From Caryophanales bacterium UBA6768 (GTDB taxonomy: Bacteria; Bacillota; Bacilli; Bacillales_D; Amphibacillaceae), in contig DKGO01000058.1 in assembly GCA_002453315.1 (NCBI GenBank), forward strand, positions 1-12,062: 12,062 nt of DNA. The letters run 5' to 3'. Each line of letters begins with the position of its first letter. Within the stretch, counting starts at the first letter, position 1. Position numbers and translations under genes: made by a program. The notes under the pieces are model-generated. The model was not told where the DNA came from. It searched no databases and saw only the letters and a list, made by a program, of their open reading frames with translations. Below, in pieces: positions 11,792 to 12,062 of the stretch.

Positions 11792-12062
11792 TTATTCGTT
11801 CTGATGCAACGGTATTTTTAATTTTAGTGCTGATAAATCATATCTTCGTCCTTCGTTGTCCACATCTCTCGGAATAAGAGTGAGAGATGTTGGGATTGAA
11901 TCTATTGGTGGCAATCTTACAATCATATGATGCCCATGATTGTTTGCCATTCCGCTTTGAATTTTTATGCCGTCAAATCGGTTCCCTCGCGAATGTCCAA
12001 ATAGTCGACCCAGCCCGTCGTTTTCGTAAAAAAGTAAAAGTTACTTTCGACATCTTCATTTA
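11792..12062 (-). pseudogene. 3' end of a minus-strand gene with an apparent frameshift, partial
   Basis: On the minus strand a stop at 11794-11792 closes a frame reading ...YENDGLGRLFGHSRGNRFDGIKIQSGMANN... and, 54 residues from the start of the next block, LPPIDSIPTSLTLIPRDVD and ALKLKIPLHQNE. The frame is blocked upstream by a TAA near 12043. The neighbouring frame reads in from the window edge as NEDVESNFYFF. The two join as ...NFYFF-YENDG... if one base is added in a six-A tract (plus strand 12028-12033). This suggests a single-base loss in a homopolymer, by mutation or sequencing error. The C-terminal pattern resembles the beta-sandwich tails of DUF4179/DUF5643-like Bacillus proteins, but only weakly. 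The 5' part lies outside the window. Confidence 0.45.

Overview
The window looks like chromosome of a low-GC Gram-positive bacterium, most likely a Bacillaceae member. The evidence is strong AGGAGG-type ribosome binding sites (RBS), frequent TTG/GTG starts, near-consensus sigma-A promoters, many hairpin-plus-T-run terminators, two lipoproteins with LxAC lipoboxes, and a YvrJ-family peptide. No species can be named from the sequence alone.

Layout. The left part (1-2420) holds a terminator from an upstream gene, a small YvrJ-type membrane peptide, a minus-strand HEPN-fold protein with an RxxxxH motif, a divergently transcribed EVE + HNH pair (a modified-DNA type IV restriction candidate), and a 60-residue zinc-ribbon-like protein. 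From 2400 to 3480 there is no gene, but the DNA is rich in inverted repeats: a 60-bp near-palindrome, a nested ~150-nt fold, and a 10-bp hairpin. Next comes a complete type II restriction-modification (R-M) cassette on the plus strand. It has a C5-cytosine methyltransferase with its own terminator, a controller (C) protein preceded by a recognisable tandem C-box, and a restriction endonuclease that looks SacI-like and overlaps the C gene by 11 nt. Downstream (6120-6560) are terminators and a tRNA 3'-end fragment that looks like an integration scar. The right part (6730-12062) looks like ordinary chromosome: a small lipoprotein, a cyclic 2,3-diphosphoglycerate synthetase-like P-loop protein, a minus-strand lipoprotein, a SelO (YdiU) protein AMPylator, and the 3' end of a minus-strand gene whose frame is broken.

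How the parts work together. The methyltransferase has its own promoter and terminator, so it can act early after entry. The endonuclease can only be expressed with the C protein, whose operator has a perfect upstream box and a degenerate gene-proximal box, the arrangement expected for delayed, self-limited restriction. With the HEPN protein and the EVE-HNH locus, 340-6110 reads as a small defence island.

The most unusual point is the EVE-HNH locus. The two domains lie in different frames, joined exactly at an A_AAA_AAA heptamer. Four bases later a 6-bp hairpin carries the EVE-frame stop codon in its loop. The HNH frame stays open back through the junction and has no convincing start of its own. 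This fits a programmed -1 frameshift, a phase-variable A7 tract, or a simple inactivating indel; the sequence alone cannot decide between them.
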